The notes beneath the pieces are model-generated. The model worked only from the letters and a program-made list of their open reading frames with translations, searched no databases and was not told the origin of the DNA. Shown in pieces: positions 1-5,298 of a DNA stretch of 5,665 nucleotides (position 1 is its first letter; each line of letters opens with the position of its first letter). The stretch spans positions 957 through 6,621 of the forward strand of contig JANRET010000052.1 in NCBI GenBank assembly GCA_030725885.1. Reading direction: 5' to 3'. Source of the stretch: Microbacteriaceae bacterium. Lineage in GTDB: Bacteria > Actinomycetota > Actinomycetes > Actinomycetales > Microbacteriaceae. The position numbers were made by a program, and so were the translations under genes.

Positions 1-273
1 TTTTCGTGGGCAGGCAACGACCCGGTTGTTTCGGAAATCACGACCGCAACAACGGATGGTTTCGCCGAGTTTGCCTGTGATGTCCAGATCCGCGCACACG
101 CCGACCCGGTCCCGGCTGTCGCTGTCCGACGCGGCGACGAAATCGTGGTCACGCCCGATGTCCCCTTGAATGGCGTCGCGACTGGGCAAACCGCGGTCAT
201 CTACGTCGGAACTCGCGTCCTCGGTCAGTTCACCATCGATCGAACTGTCGGCGCCTCCGTCCTGACGCGCTAA
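1..273 (+). CDS. mnmA: tRNA-specific 2-thiouridylase MnmA, C-terminal part (5' end outside window)
   Basis: The frame is open from base 1 to a TAA at 271-273 and gives 90 residues, about the last quarter of a protein usually near 360-380 residues long. The visible part matches the C-terminal beta-barrel domain of MnmA: CDVQIRAH (residues 26-33), PVPAVAV (36-42), GVATGQTAVIY (58-68) and RVLGQFTI (72-79). These correspond to the family pattern VQ(V/I)RAH ... GVAPGQ..V.Y ... VLG...I. MnmA activates and thiolates U34 of the Lys, Glu and Gln tRNAs in the cytoplasm, using sulfur from a cysteine desulfurase relay. The PP-loop ATPase domain and catalytic cysteines lie upstream of the window and cannot be checked. 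The gene is convergent with the aldehyde dehydrogenase and appears unrelated to the catabolic cluster. Confidence 0.88.
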   Translation, partial: FSWAGNDPVVSEITTATTDGFAEFACDVQIRAHADPVPAVAVRRGDEIVVTPDVPLNGVATGQTAVIYVGTRVLGQFTIDRTVGASVLTR

Positions 274-347
274 TCCGAGCCGCCCGCGATTGAACACCGA
301 CCCGGCGTCCAACCACGGTTCCTGCGTCTAGCGGGGGTAGTGCGCGA

Positions 348-1724
348 CTAACCCTTCCAAACGGTCTTGAAGTTGCAGAATTCCCGAATGCCAGGAGCCG
401 CCAACTCGCGACCGAAACCTGAATCTTTGATTCCGCCGAAGGGCAATTCCGGATACGAAATCGTCATTCCGTTCACAAAGACCGCTCCGGCGTCGATGTT
501 GTGGATGAAGAATTCTTCGTCGGAAGCATCTGTGGTCCACAGTGCGGACGACAGCCCGAAGGTCGTTTGGTTGGCGATCGCGACAGCCTCCTCGCGTGAG
601 GTCACACGATAGACGGTCGCCACGGGTCCGAACGCCTCTTCCATGACGAGCCGCATATCGGGCGTCAGTTGGTCAAGGACTGTGGGGGCATAGAACCAGC
701 CGGGACCATCGGGTGCTCCTCCACCGGCGAGCACGCGCGCGCCTTTGCTCACGGCATCGTCCACGAGTTCCGCGATTTCATCGCGCCCGCCTTCGGTCGC
801 GAGCGGCCCAATCTGGGTAGCCTCGTCCAGAGGGTCTCCGACGACGAGAGCCGCCATCTTCTCGGAGAACATCGCGACAAATTCGTCGTACACATCGGTG
901 TGTACGATAAACCGCTTCCCCGCGATACACGATTGCCCGTTGTTGCTGGTGCGGGCGGTGACTCCGACGGTGCTGGCGCGGTCGAGGTCGGCGGACGGCA
1001 TAACGATGAACGCATCCGAGCCGCCCAGTTCCATCACCGATTTTTTGATGTTTTGACCAGCCCGAGCCGCAACCGAGCGACCCGCGGGCTCCGAGCCCGT
1101 GAGGGTCACGGCCTTGATTCGCCGGTCATCAATCACGGCAGCGACTGCAGCTGCGCCCGTGAGGATGGTGATGAACGATCCTTCGGGGAATCCAGCGCGC
1201 GTGAACAGCGTGTCGAGGTACAAGGCCGACCGCGGGACGTTCGACGCGTGCTTGAGTACTCCAGTGTTACCCGCCATGAGTGCGGGGGCGGCGAAACGGA
1301 TCACTTGCCACATCGGATAATTCCACGGCATCACCGCAAGAATCACTCCCAGCGGCTGGTAATGAACATAGGCCTGCGAGGCGCCGACCTTGCTCGGATC
1401 GTCGATGGGCTCGTCGGCTAGAAAACCTTCGGCATTGTCCGCATAAAAACGCATGTTCTTCGCACACTTGAGAACCTCAGCCACGGACTGGGCGATCGGC
1501 TTACCCATTTCGATGGTCATCATTTTCGACAGTTCGTCGACCTCTGCTTCGAGAATGTCGGCGGCTTTCTTCATCCAGACGCCACGTTGCGCATAGGTCA
1601 AATCGCGCAGCGTCTCGTGGGCCGCTTGAGCCTTCTGCAACCGGCTCTCGATTTCTTCCGCCGAGTGCGCAGTGAATTCTTCTTCGGTTTCCCCTGTCGT
1701 GGGATTCACAACTGCGATTGCCAT
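348..1724 (-). CDS. gabD: Aldehyde dehydrogenase, succinate-semialdehyde dehydrogenase (GabD1) type
   Basis: This 458-residue protein is a full-length cytosolic ALDH that oxidises an aldehyde to its acid with NAD(P)+. The conserved active-site elements are all present: the oxyanion-hole Asn in PWNYP (N135), cofactor Lys in LKHAS (K158), general base Glu in MELGGSD (E232), nucleophile Cys in NNGQSCIAGKRF (C266) and the Glu of EEAFGP (E363). The NNGQSC motif, the LKHASNVP loop, the ISYPELPFGGIK stretch and the overall length closely resemble actinobacterial GabD1. The Lys and Ser of KHAS match the arrangement seen in NADP-preferring SSADHs, so NADP+ use is likely but inferred. The ATG start is supported by AGGAGA seven bases upstream. 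The gene is last in the VOC-GntR-ALDH unit, 11 bases after the regulator. In this setting the true substrate may be an aldehyde made by the divergent E1/E2 complex instead of succinate semialdehyde from GABA; no GABA transaminase is in view. Confidence 0.93.
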   Translation of the reverse strand: MAIAVVNPTTGETEEEFTAHSAEEIESRLQKAQAAHETLRDLTYAQRGVWMKKAADILEAEVDELSKMMTIEMGKPIAQSVAEVLKCAKNMRFYADNAEGFLADEPIDDPSKVGASQAYVHYQPLGVILAVMPWNYPMWQVIRFAAPALMAGNTGVLKHASNVPRSALYLDTLFTRAGFPEGSFITILTGAAAVAAVIDDRRIKAVTLTGSEPAGRSVAARAGQNIKKSVMELGGSDAFIVMPSADLDRASTVGVTARTSNNGQSCIAGKRFIVHTDVYDEFVAMFSEKMAALVVGDPLDEATQIGPLATEGGRDEIAELVDDAVSKGARVLAGGGAPDGPGWFYAPTVLDQLTPDMRLVMEEAFGPVATVYRVTSREEAVAIANQTTFGLSSALWTTDASDEEFFIHNIDAGAVFVNGMTISYPELPFGGIKDSGFGRELAAPGIREFCNFKTVWKG

Positions 1725-1731
1725 GCGATGT

Positions 1732-1737
1732 TCTCCT
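1732..1737 (-). promoter_or_regulatory. Ribosome binding site of the ALDH gene, overlapping the regulator's stop
   Basis: On the minus strand AGGAGA lies seven bases before the ALDH ATG (1724-1722). Its first two bases are also the last two of the GntR gene's TAG stop (1738-1736). Ribosomes ending the regulator therefore stop on the ALDH Shine-Dalgarno, which favours coupled translation. Confidence 0.8.
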
Positions 1738-2416
1738 AGTGTGTGTTGTCAGTCTTGATGGTAAAAACTTCGGGGTGGCGCTCGAGGTGAAGACGTGTGC
1801 GCCGGATGTGCAGCGCGACGACCTGTTCCGCGAGGTCAAGGTCACCGTCTCGAAGGGCAGTGACCAACATATGGTGTTCGCTATGTACGATACCGAGATT
1901 ATTGGTGTCAACAAGCATCGTGTAGGCCCGCCGGTAGGGCTGTGTTGTATTCCAGAGCCGCGTTCCCAGTTCTCCCAGTAAATATGTGGGGACTCGTTGG
2001 TACATACCGAGATGGAACTCGCGATCGAGTCGCAAGAACTCTTCGACGTCACGCGCATTTTCCATCTTCTTTGCCAGCTCGTCGAGTTCGGCTATGTAGT
2101 CGTGGGTGATTTCGGGGGCGTTGAATCGCAGAAGTAATGGCTCTATTCGTTCCCGCGTCTGGTACACCTCGGAACATTCGCTCGCGGTGAGGCTTGCCAC
2201 CCACGCCCCGGTGTTCGCCACCAATCGAACCAACCCCTCCGATTCCAGGGTTCGAAGTGCCTCGCGCACGGGAATTCTACTGCCACCGTATTTCGCCGAA
2301 AGTTGGTCTTGAATAATGCGTTCGCCCGGCGTGTAGTCACCGCGCAGGATGGCGTGGCGAAGAGCCTCCGCAATCGCGAGACTCGCGTTGCCGTGTTTTT
2401 GGGCGGGAACCGTCAC
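1736..2416 (-). CDS. GntR-family transcriptional regulator, FadR/FCD subfamily
   Basis: This 226-residue cytosolic DNA-binding protein has an N-terminal winged helix-turn-helix (about residues 10-75). Its recognition helix SRIPVREALRTLESEGLV (46-63) is a near-perfect GntR signature. The C-terminal FCD ligand-binding domain (about 83-215) carries the usual metal or ligand residues: D131 and H135 in DREFH, H181 in SEHHML and H203 in ALHIRR. Such proteins bind small organic acids, often through a bound metal, and usually leave the DNA on binding. The start is GTG at 2416; the in-frame stop of the upstream gene is at 2425-2423, so the frame cannot extend far, and no clear Shine-Dalgarno is visible, suggesting translation coupled to the VOC gene. 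It sits inside one arm of a divergent cluster whose control region carries repeated TGTATCCAAT sites, so it probably represses both arms and itself. The effector is unknown; a substrate or intermediate of the pathway is the natural guess. Confidence 0.94.
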   Translation of the reverse strand: MTVPAQKHGNASLAIAEALRHAILRGDYTPGERIIQDQLSAKYGGSRIPVREALRTLESEGLVRLVANTGAWVASLTASECSEVYQTRERIEPLLLRFNAPEITHDYIAELDELAKKMENARDVEEFLRLDREFHLGMYQRVPTYLLGELGTRLWNTTQPYRRAYTMLVDTNNLGIVHSEHHMLVTALRDGDLDLAEQVVALHIRRTRLHLERHPEVFTIKTDNTH

Positions 2417-2422
2417 GGCGGT

Positions 2423-2947
2423 TTATTCTGCCGGCCGGGCGGGATGCCACAGCAATGTCGAGGCGGTGGCTTCGTAGGCTTTGCCCGCGGGGAAGCTCAC
2501 CAATTCACACTGCATTCCCCACGTCGTCAGGAAATAGACCCAGCGCTGCCCCAGGCTCGCGTTCTGGCTGGCGACGATGTCACCCAACACGGTCACGTTC
2601 TGCGTGCGCAGGTACGCGAGCGCTTCGTCGATGTCGTCGACGTAAAACGCGAGGTGGTGTCCGCCGATATCAGAGTTCTTTGGCTGCGGCGCTTGTCCGT
2701 CGGGGCTTTCCCACTGGAAAATCTCGAAGTTCGGACCATTCTTACATCGGAAGAATCGCAGTTCGCGCATCACCGCCCGGGGATGAACGTTGAGTTGGTC
2801 AGCGAGCCAGTCGTCGTCGCGTTCAAACGGACCGAGGCTGTAAACCTTTTCGCAGCCGATGACGTCGACAAAGAATCGTTCTGCTTCGTCGAGATCCGGG
2901 ACTGTAAAGCCGATGTGTTCGGTTCCGTGAAGGCCGGGAAGTGCCAC
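2423..2947 (-). CDS. VOC superfamily (glyoxalase/bleomycin-resistance fold) protein, probably metal-dependent
   Basis: The protein is 174 residues from the preferred GTG start at 2947, which has AGGGG eight bases upstream and opens MALPGLHGTEHIGF. A longer reading from TTG at 3013 lacks a Shine-Dalgarno and would run through the promoter. Two beta-alpha-beta-beta-beta modules are visible (about 6-82 and 93-155). Residues at the four usual metal-ligand positions are H11 (GTEHIGF), E75 (NFEIFQW), H98 (GGHHLAFYV) and E148 (QCELVSF), the His/Glu/His/Glu pattern typical of glyoxalase I or methylmalonyl-CoA epimerase-like members. Activity is therefore likely on a small oxygenated substrate through proton transfer, isomerisation or ring opening, but the sequence does not say which. 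It is the first gene of the leftward unit, six bases ahead of the GntR gene. A dioxygenase role is possible but less favoured by the ligand set. Confidence 0.87.
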   Translation of the reverse strand: MALPGLHGTEHIGFTVPDLDEAERFFVDVIGCEKVYSLGPFERDDDWLADQLNVHPRAVMRELRFFRCKNGPNFEIFQWESPDGQAPQPKNSDIGGHHLAFYVDDIDEALAYLRTQNVTVLGDIVASQNASLGQRWVYFLTTWGMQCELVSFPAGKAYEATASTLLWHPARPAE

Positions 2948-2955
2948 GATCGATG

Positions 2956-2960
2956 CCCCT
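2956..2960 (-). promoter_or_regulatory. Ribosome binding site deciding the VOC start
   Basis: AGGGG on the minus strand (within AAAGGGG) lies eight bases before GTG at 2947. No comparable site precedes the in-frame TTG at 3013 or the ATGs near 2989-2984, so this site sets the start. It also leaves the operator at 2971-2980 in the untranslated leader. Confidence 0.75.
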
Positions 2961-2970
2961 TTGCTTGCCG

Positions 2971-2980
2971 ATTGGATACA
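2971..2980 (-). promoter_or_regulatory. Putative GntR operator O1 (leftward promoter)
   Basis: The minus strand reads TGTATCCAAT, identical to the 10-mer at 3035-3044 on the plus strand. It covers the predicted transcription start (near 2978) of the VOC-GntR-ALDH unit. The core TTGGATACA is close to the TTGTATACAA-like palindromes bound by several FCD-type GntR regulators. Binding by the encoded regulator is inferred from position and repetition. Confidence 0.6.
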
Positions 2981-2984
2981 CACC

Positions 2985-3013
2985 ATCATATTGGGAGGGA
3001 ATAAGCGGCGCAA
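2985..3013 (-). promoter_or_regulatory. Predicted sigma-70-type promoter of the VOC-GntR-ALDH unit
   Basis: On the minus strand a -10 TATGAT (2990-2985, five of six consensus bases) lies 17 bases after a weak -35 TTGCGC (3013-3008). Initiation would fall near 2978, giving a leader of about 30 bases before the GTG at 2947. The weak -35 lowers confidence, but spacing and -10 are good. Confidence 0.5.
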
Positions 3014-3027
3014 TCACAAGATTTATC

Positions 3028-3056
3028 GTGACATTGTATCCAATTCTGGATACACT
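3028..3056 (+). promoter_or_regulatory. Predicted sigma-70-type promoter of the E1/E2 operon
   Basis: GTGACA (3028-3033, five of six -35 bases) and TACACT (3051-3056, a TAnnnT-type -10) are separated by exactly 17 bases. Transcription would begin near 3063, leaving about 43 bases of leader before the GTG at 3106. The two operator cores at 3035-3044 and 3047-3054 fill the spacer and cover the start of the -10, as expected for a promoter blocked by a repressor. Confidence 0.55.
3035..3054. promoter_or_regulatory. Putative GntR operators O2/O3: inverted repeat on the rightward promoter
   Basis: TGTATCC (3035-3041) and GGATACA (3048-3054) form a perfect 7-bp inverted repeat with a 6-base spacer. 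The left arm extends to TGTATCCAAT, the same 10-mer as at 2971-2980. Alternatively each arm is its own near-palindromic site (TTGTATCCAA at 3034-3043 and CTGGATACAC at 3046-3055), with centres 12 bp apart. Either reading places the sites between and on the -35 and -10 boxes. The regulator encoded at 1736-2416 is the obvious binder, though this is inferred. Confidence 0.65.
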
Positions 3057-3093
3057 CTTCTTGACATCATCGACCGTGGTACCTCCACGCAGA

Positions 3094-3099
3094 GAAAGG
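3094..3099 (+). promoter_or_regulatory. Ribosome binding site deciding the E1 start
   Basis: GAAAGG ends six bases before the GTG at 3106. Neither the in-frame GTG at 3076 nor the ATG at 2941 has such a site, and 2941 lies upstream of the predicted promoter. Confidence 0.7.
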
Positions 3100-3105
3100 C
3101 ACCCC

Positions 3106-5298
3106 GTGGCCCAGCACAATGAACTCACCCCCCTCGCCCCGTGGATCGAAGTGGTTGCGACCCAGGAAGATTGGGATAACGCGGACCCAGAGTTGCTCGC
3201 CACCATGTTGGGACAACTCCACCTCATTCGGGCGTTTGAGGAGGCGGTCCTTCAACTCGCGGGTGAGTCCCTCGTTCACGGCCCCGCCCATTCGTCGATC
3301 GGACAAGAAGGAGGCGCCGTCGGGTCGATCGTTGGGCTTCGACCCACTGACTCCATCAACGGGTCACACCGCGGACATCACCAGTTTCTCGCGAAGGCAA
3401 TCGGGTATGTCACCCCGGACGGGTTGGACCTCGACAATCTGGTGAACACCGAACTGCAGACTGTTCTGCAAAAAACCCTCGCCGAGATTCTGGGGCTCGC
3501 ACAAGGGTTCTGCAAGGGCCGAGGCGGCTCGATGCATCTTCAGTGGCACGAAGCCGGAGCGCTGGGAACCAACGCCATCGTCGGTGGCGGTGTGCCACTC
3601 GCCGCGGGCAACGCATTCGCCCAGAAACGAGCGGGAACCACCGACGTCACGGTCACCTACTTTGGTGACGGAGCCGTCAACATCGGTTCTGTACTCGAGA
3701 GCCTCAACTTGACCTCAGCATGGGATATCCCGCTGGTGTTCTTCATCGAAAACAATTTGTACGCGGTATCCACCACCGTCGAAGAAGCAACGCGCGAATC
3801 GCGACTGTCGGGTCGCGGTGTCGGTTTCGGCATCCTGTCTCTTCGGGTGGACGGAATGGACCCGCTCGCGGTCCACCTCGCGATGCAGGAGGCCGAGGAG
3901 GTCGCGCGCTCTGGCGCCGGCCCCGTCGTCATCGAAGCTGAGGTCTACCGCTTCTTCCACCAAAACGGTGCGTTCCCCGGCTCGGCGTTTGGCTATCGCA
4001 GCAAGGAAGAAGAAGACTACTGGCGCTCGCGCGATCCGCTCCTGAAGGTAGCCGCGGAAATGGTGCGCCGAGGGCTGATCACCGAAGAGGGCGTTGAGTC
4101 GGTTCGCGAACAGGCCGTGGCCGCGATGACGACCGCCACCGACCAACTCGTCGAACAAGATCCGGGTGCGAAAGCCGGAGTCCGACGCATCAAGACCGAT
4201 CTGTGGCCGGAACCAAATTTTGTCGACGTCGGCGTTCGCGGCGACCTGTCCGAAATCAGCAACGTCCGAACCCAAGAGCGCCGTGAGTACTCGGGAGAAA
4301 CGCACGAGGTCAAGTTTGTCGACGCCGTCGCGAGCGTCATGGAACGCCGAATGGACGAGGACTCGCGAATTCTTATCCTTGGTGAGGACATTCACCGGTT
4401 GAACGGTGGAACCAATGGCGCCACCAAGGGCTTGAGCGCGAAATACCCGGACCGGGTCTTGGGTACCCCGATTTCCGAAAACGCGTTCACGGGTCTCGCC
4501 GGCGGAATGGCGCTCGACGGCCGCTATCGGCCCGTCATCGAGTTCATGTATCCCGACTTCATGTGGGTCGCCGCCGACCAGGTGTTCAACCAAATCGGCA
4601 AAGCGCGACACATGTTCGGCGGACAATCCGCAGTGCCGGTGGTTCTGAGAACCAAGGTGGCGATGGGGTCCGGATACGGCTCACAGCACCTGATGGATCC
4701 TGCTGGAATCTTCGCGACCTCGCCGGGCTGGCGCATCATGGCAGCGTCGAACCCCTACGACTACATCGGGCTCATGAACAATGCGCTCGCAATCGACGAC
4801 CCCGTGTTGATGATCGAACACGTCGACCTCTACCAAACAAAGGGCGAGGTGCCGTTGGGCGACCTCGATTACCACATTCCATTCGGGAAGGCCGCCCTCG
4901 TCACCGAGGGAACCGAGATGACGGTGATTTCCTATCTGTCGATGGTCAATCACGCCAAAGAGGCGCTCGCCGAGACAGGCGTCAGCGCCGACCTCATAGA
5001 TTTGCGATTCCTCGACCGCGCAAGCCTCGACTGGGACAGCATCGAGCAGAGTGTCATTAAGACAAACAACGTCCTCATTGTCGAGCAGGGCGCTCTGGGA
5101 ACGTCGTATGGTGGCTGGTTGTCCGACGAAATCCAACGCCGGTTCTTTGACTATCTGGACCAACCGGTCGAGCGCGTCACCGGATCCGAGGCTTCGCCCA
5201 GCATCTCCAAGGTGCTCGAGCGAGCCGCGATTGCCCGCACCGAAGAGGTCTCCGCCGGAATTCGGCGCGTGTTGACCAACAAGGGAGTTCGCTCATGA
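3106..5298 (+). CDS. Fused alpha-beta E1 of a thiamine-diphosphate 2-oxo acid/acyloin dehydrogenase complex
   Basis: This 730-residue protein joins the two E1 subunits that are usually separate. Residues about 30-345 are the alpha half (E1_dh fold). It has GSHRGHH (86-92), CKGRGGSMH (136-144), GGGVPLAAG (160-168) and the thiamine-diphosphate/Mg motif from GDG (187-189) to NN (216-217). About 350-400 is a linker. About 401-580 is the beta pyrimidine-binding domain, with ILGEDI (423-428), the cofactor-activating Glu in TPISENA (E458) and SQHLMD (526-531). About 595-722 is the transketolase C-terminal domain. E1 decarboxylates a 2-oxo acid, or cleaves an acyloin, and passes the acyl group to E2 lipoyl groups in the cytosol. 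The alpha signatures look most like acetoin dehydrogenase; pyruvate or branched-chain 2-oxo acids remain possible. HLM replaces the usual HSQ near the beta active-site His, and HQNG (285-288) stands where HGHS is common. The GTG start is supported by GAAAGG. Its TGA overlaps the E2 ATG, so the two genes are one operon. Confidence 0.92.
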   Translation: MAQHNELTPLAPWIEVVATQEDWDNADPELLATMLGQLHLIRAFEEAVLQLAGESLVHGPAHSSIGQEGGAVGSIVGLRPTDSINGSHRGHHQFLAKAIGYVTPDGLDLDNLVNTELQTVLQKTLAEILGLAQGFCKGRGGSMHLQWHEAGALGTNAIVGGGVPLAAGNAFAQKRAGTTDVTVTYFGDGAVNIGSVLESLNLTSAWDIPLVFFIENNLYAVSTTVEEATRESRLSGRGVGFGILSLRVDGMDPLAVHLAMQEAEEVARSGAGPVVIEAEVYRFFHQNGAFPGSAFGYRSKEEEDYWRSRDPLLKVAAEMVRRGLITEEGVESVREQAVAAMTTATDQLVEQDPGAKAGVRRIKTDLWPEPNFVDVGVRGDLSEISNVRTQERREYSGETHEVKFVDAVASVMERRMDEDSRILILGEDIHRLNGGTNGATKGLSAKYPDRVLGTPISENAFTGLAGGMALDGRYRPVIEFMYPDFMWVAADQVFNQIGKARHMFGGQSAVPVVLRTKVAMGSGYGSQHLMDPAGIFATSPGWRIMAASNPYDYIGLMNNALAIDDPVLMIEHVDLYQTKGEVPLGDLDYHIPFGKAALVTEGTEMTVISYLSMVNHAKEALAETGVSADLIDLRFLDRASLDWDSIEQSVIKTNNVLIVEQGALGTSYGGWLSDEIQRRFFDYLDQPVERVTGSEASPSISKVLERAAIARTEEVSAGIRRVLTNKGVRS
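5281..5287 (+). promoter_or_regulatory. Ribosome binding site of the E2 gene inside the E1 3' end
   Basis: AAGGGAG within the last codons of E1 lies seven bases before the E2 ATG at 5295. With the ATGA overlap this indicates coupled translation of E1 and E2. Confidence 0.8.

Noticed and set aside
274..347. Bidirectional terminator between mnmA and the ALDH
   Set aside because: I looked for a GC hairpin with a T-run on either strand and found only very short palindromes (for example AACCACGGTT at 311-320). No intrinsic terminator can be supported.
669..1421. Open frame of 250 codons on the plus strand opposite the ALDH
   Set aside because: The ALDH carries all catalytic motifs on the minus strand; this frame has no recognisable domain and is His/Arg-rich, a shadow.
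1501..2058. Minus-strand frame of 185 codons across the regulator-ALDH junction
   Set aside because: It is in another frame of the same strand as two homologous genes; low-information composition.
2303..3004. Open frame of 233 codons on the plus strand across VOC and regulator
   Set aside because: It crosses two well-supported minus-strand genes and their junction, and has no recognisable domain.
3061..3066. Perfect TTGACA that could be a -35 box for the E1 operon
   Set aside because: At 16-18 bases downstream there is no acceptable -10 (around 3083-3090 reads GC-rich CTCCACGC). The GTGACA/TACACT pair just upstream fits better and coincides with the operators.
3715..4626. Open frame of 303 codons on the minus strand opposite E1
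   Set aside because: It lies wholly antisense to a clearly homologous E1 coding frame, shows no family motif and has an Arg/Asp/Val-rich composition typical of a shadow frame in GC-rich DNA.
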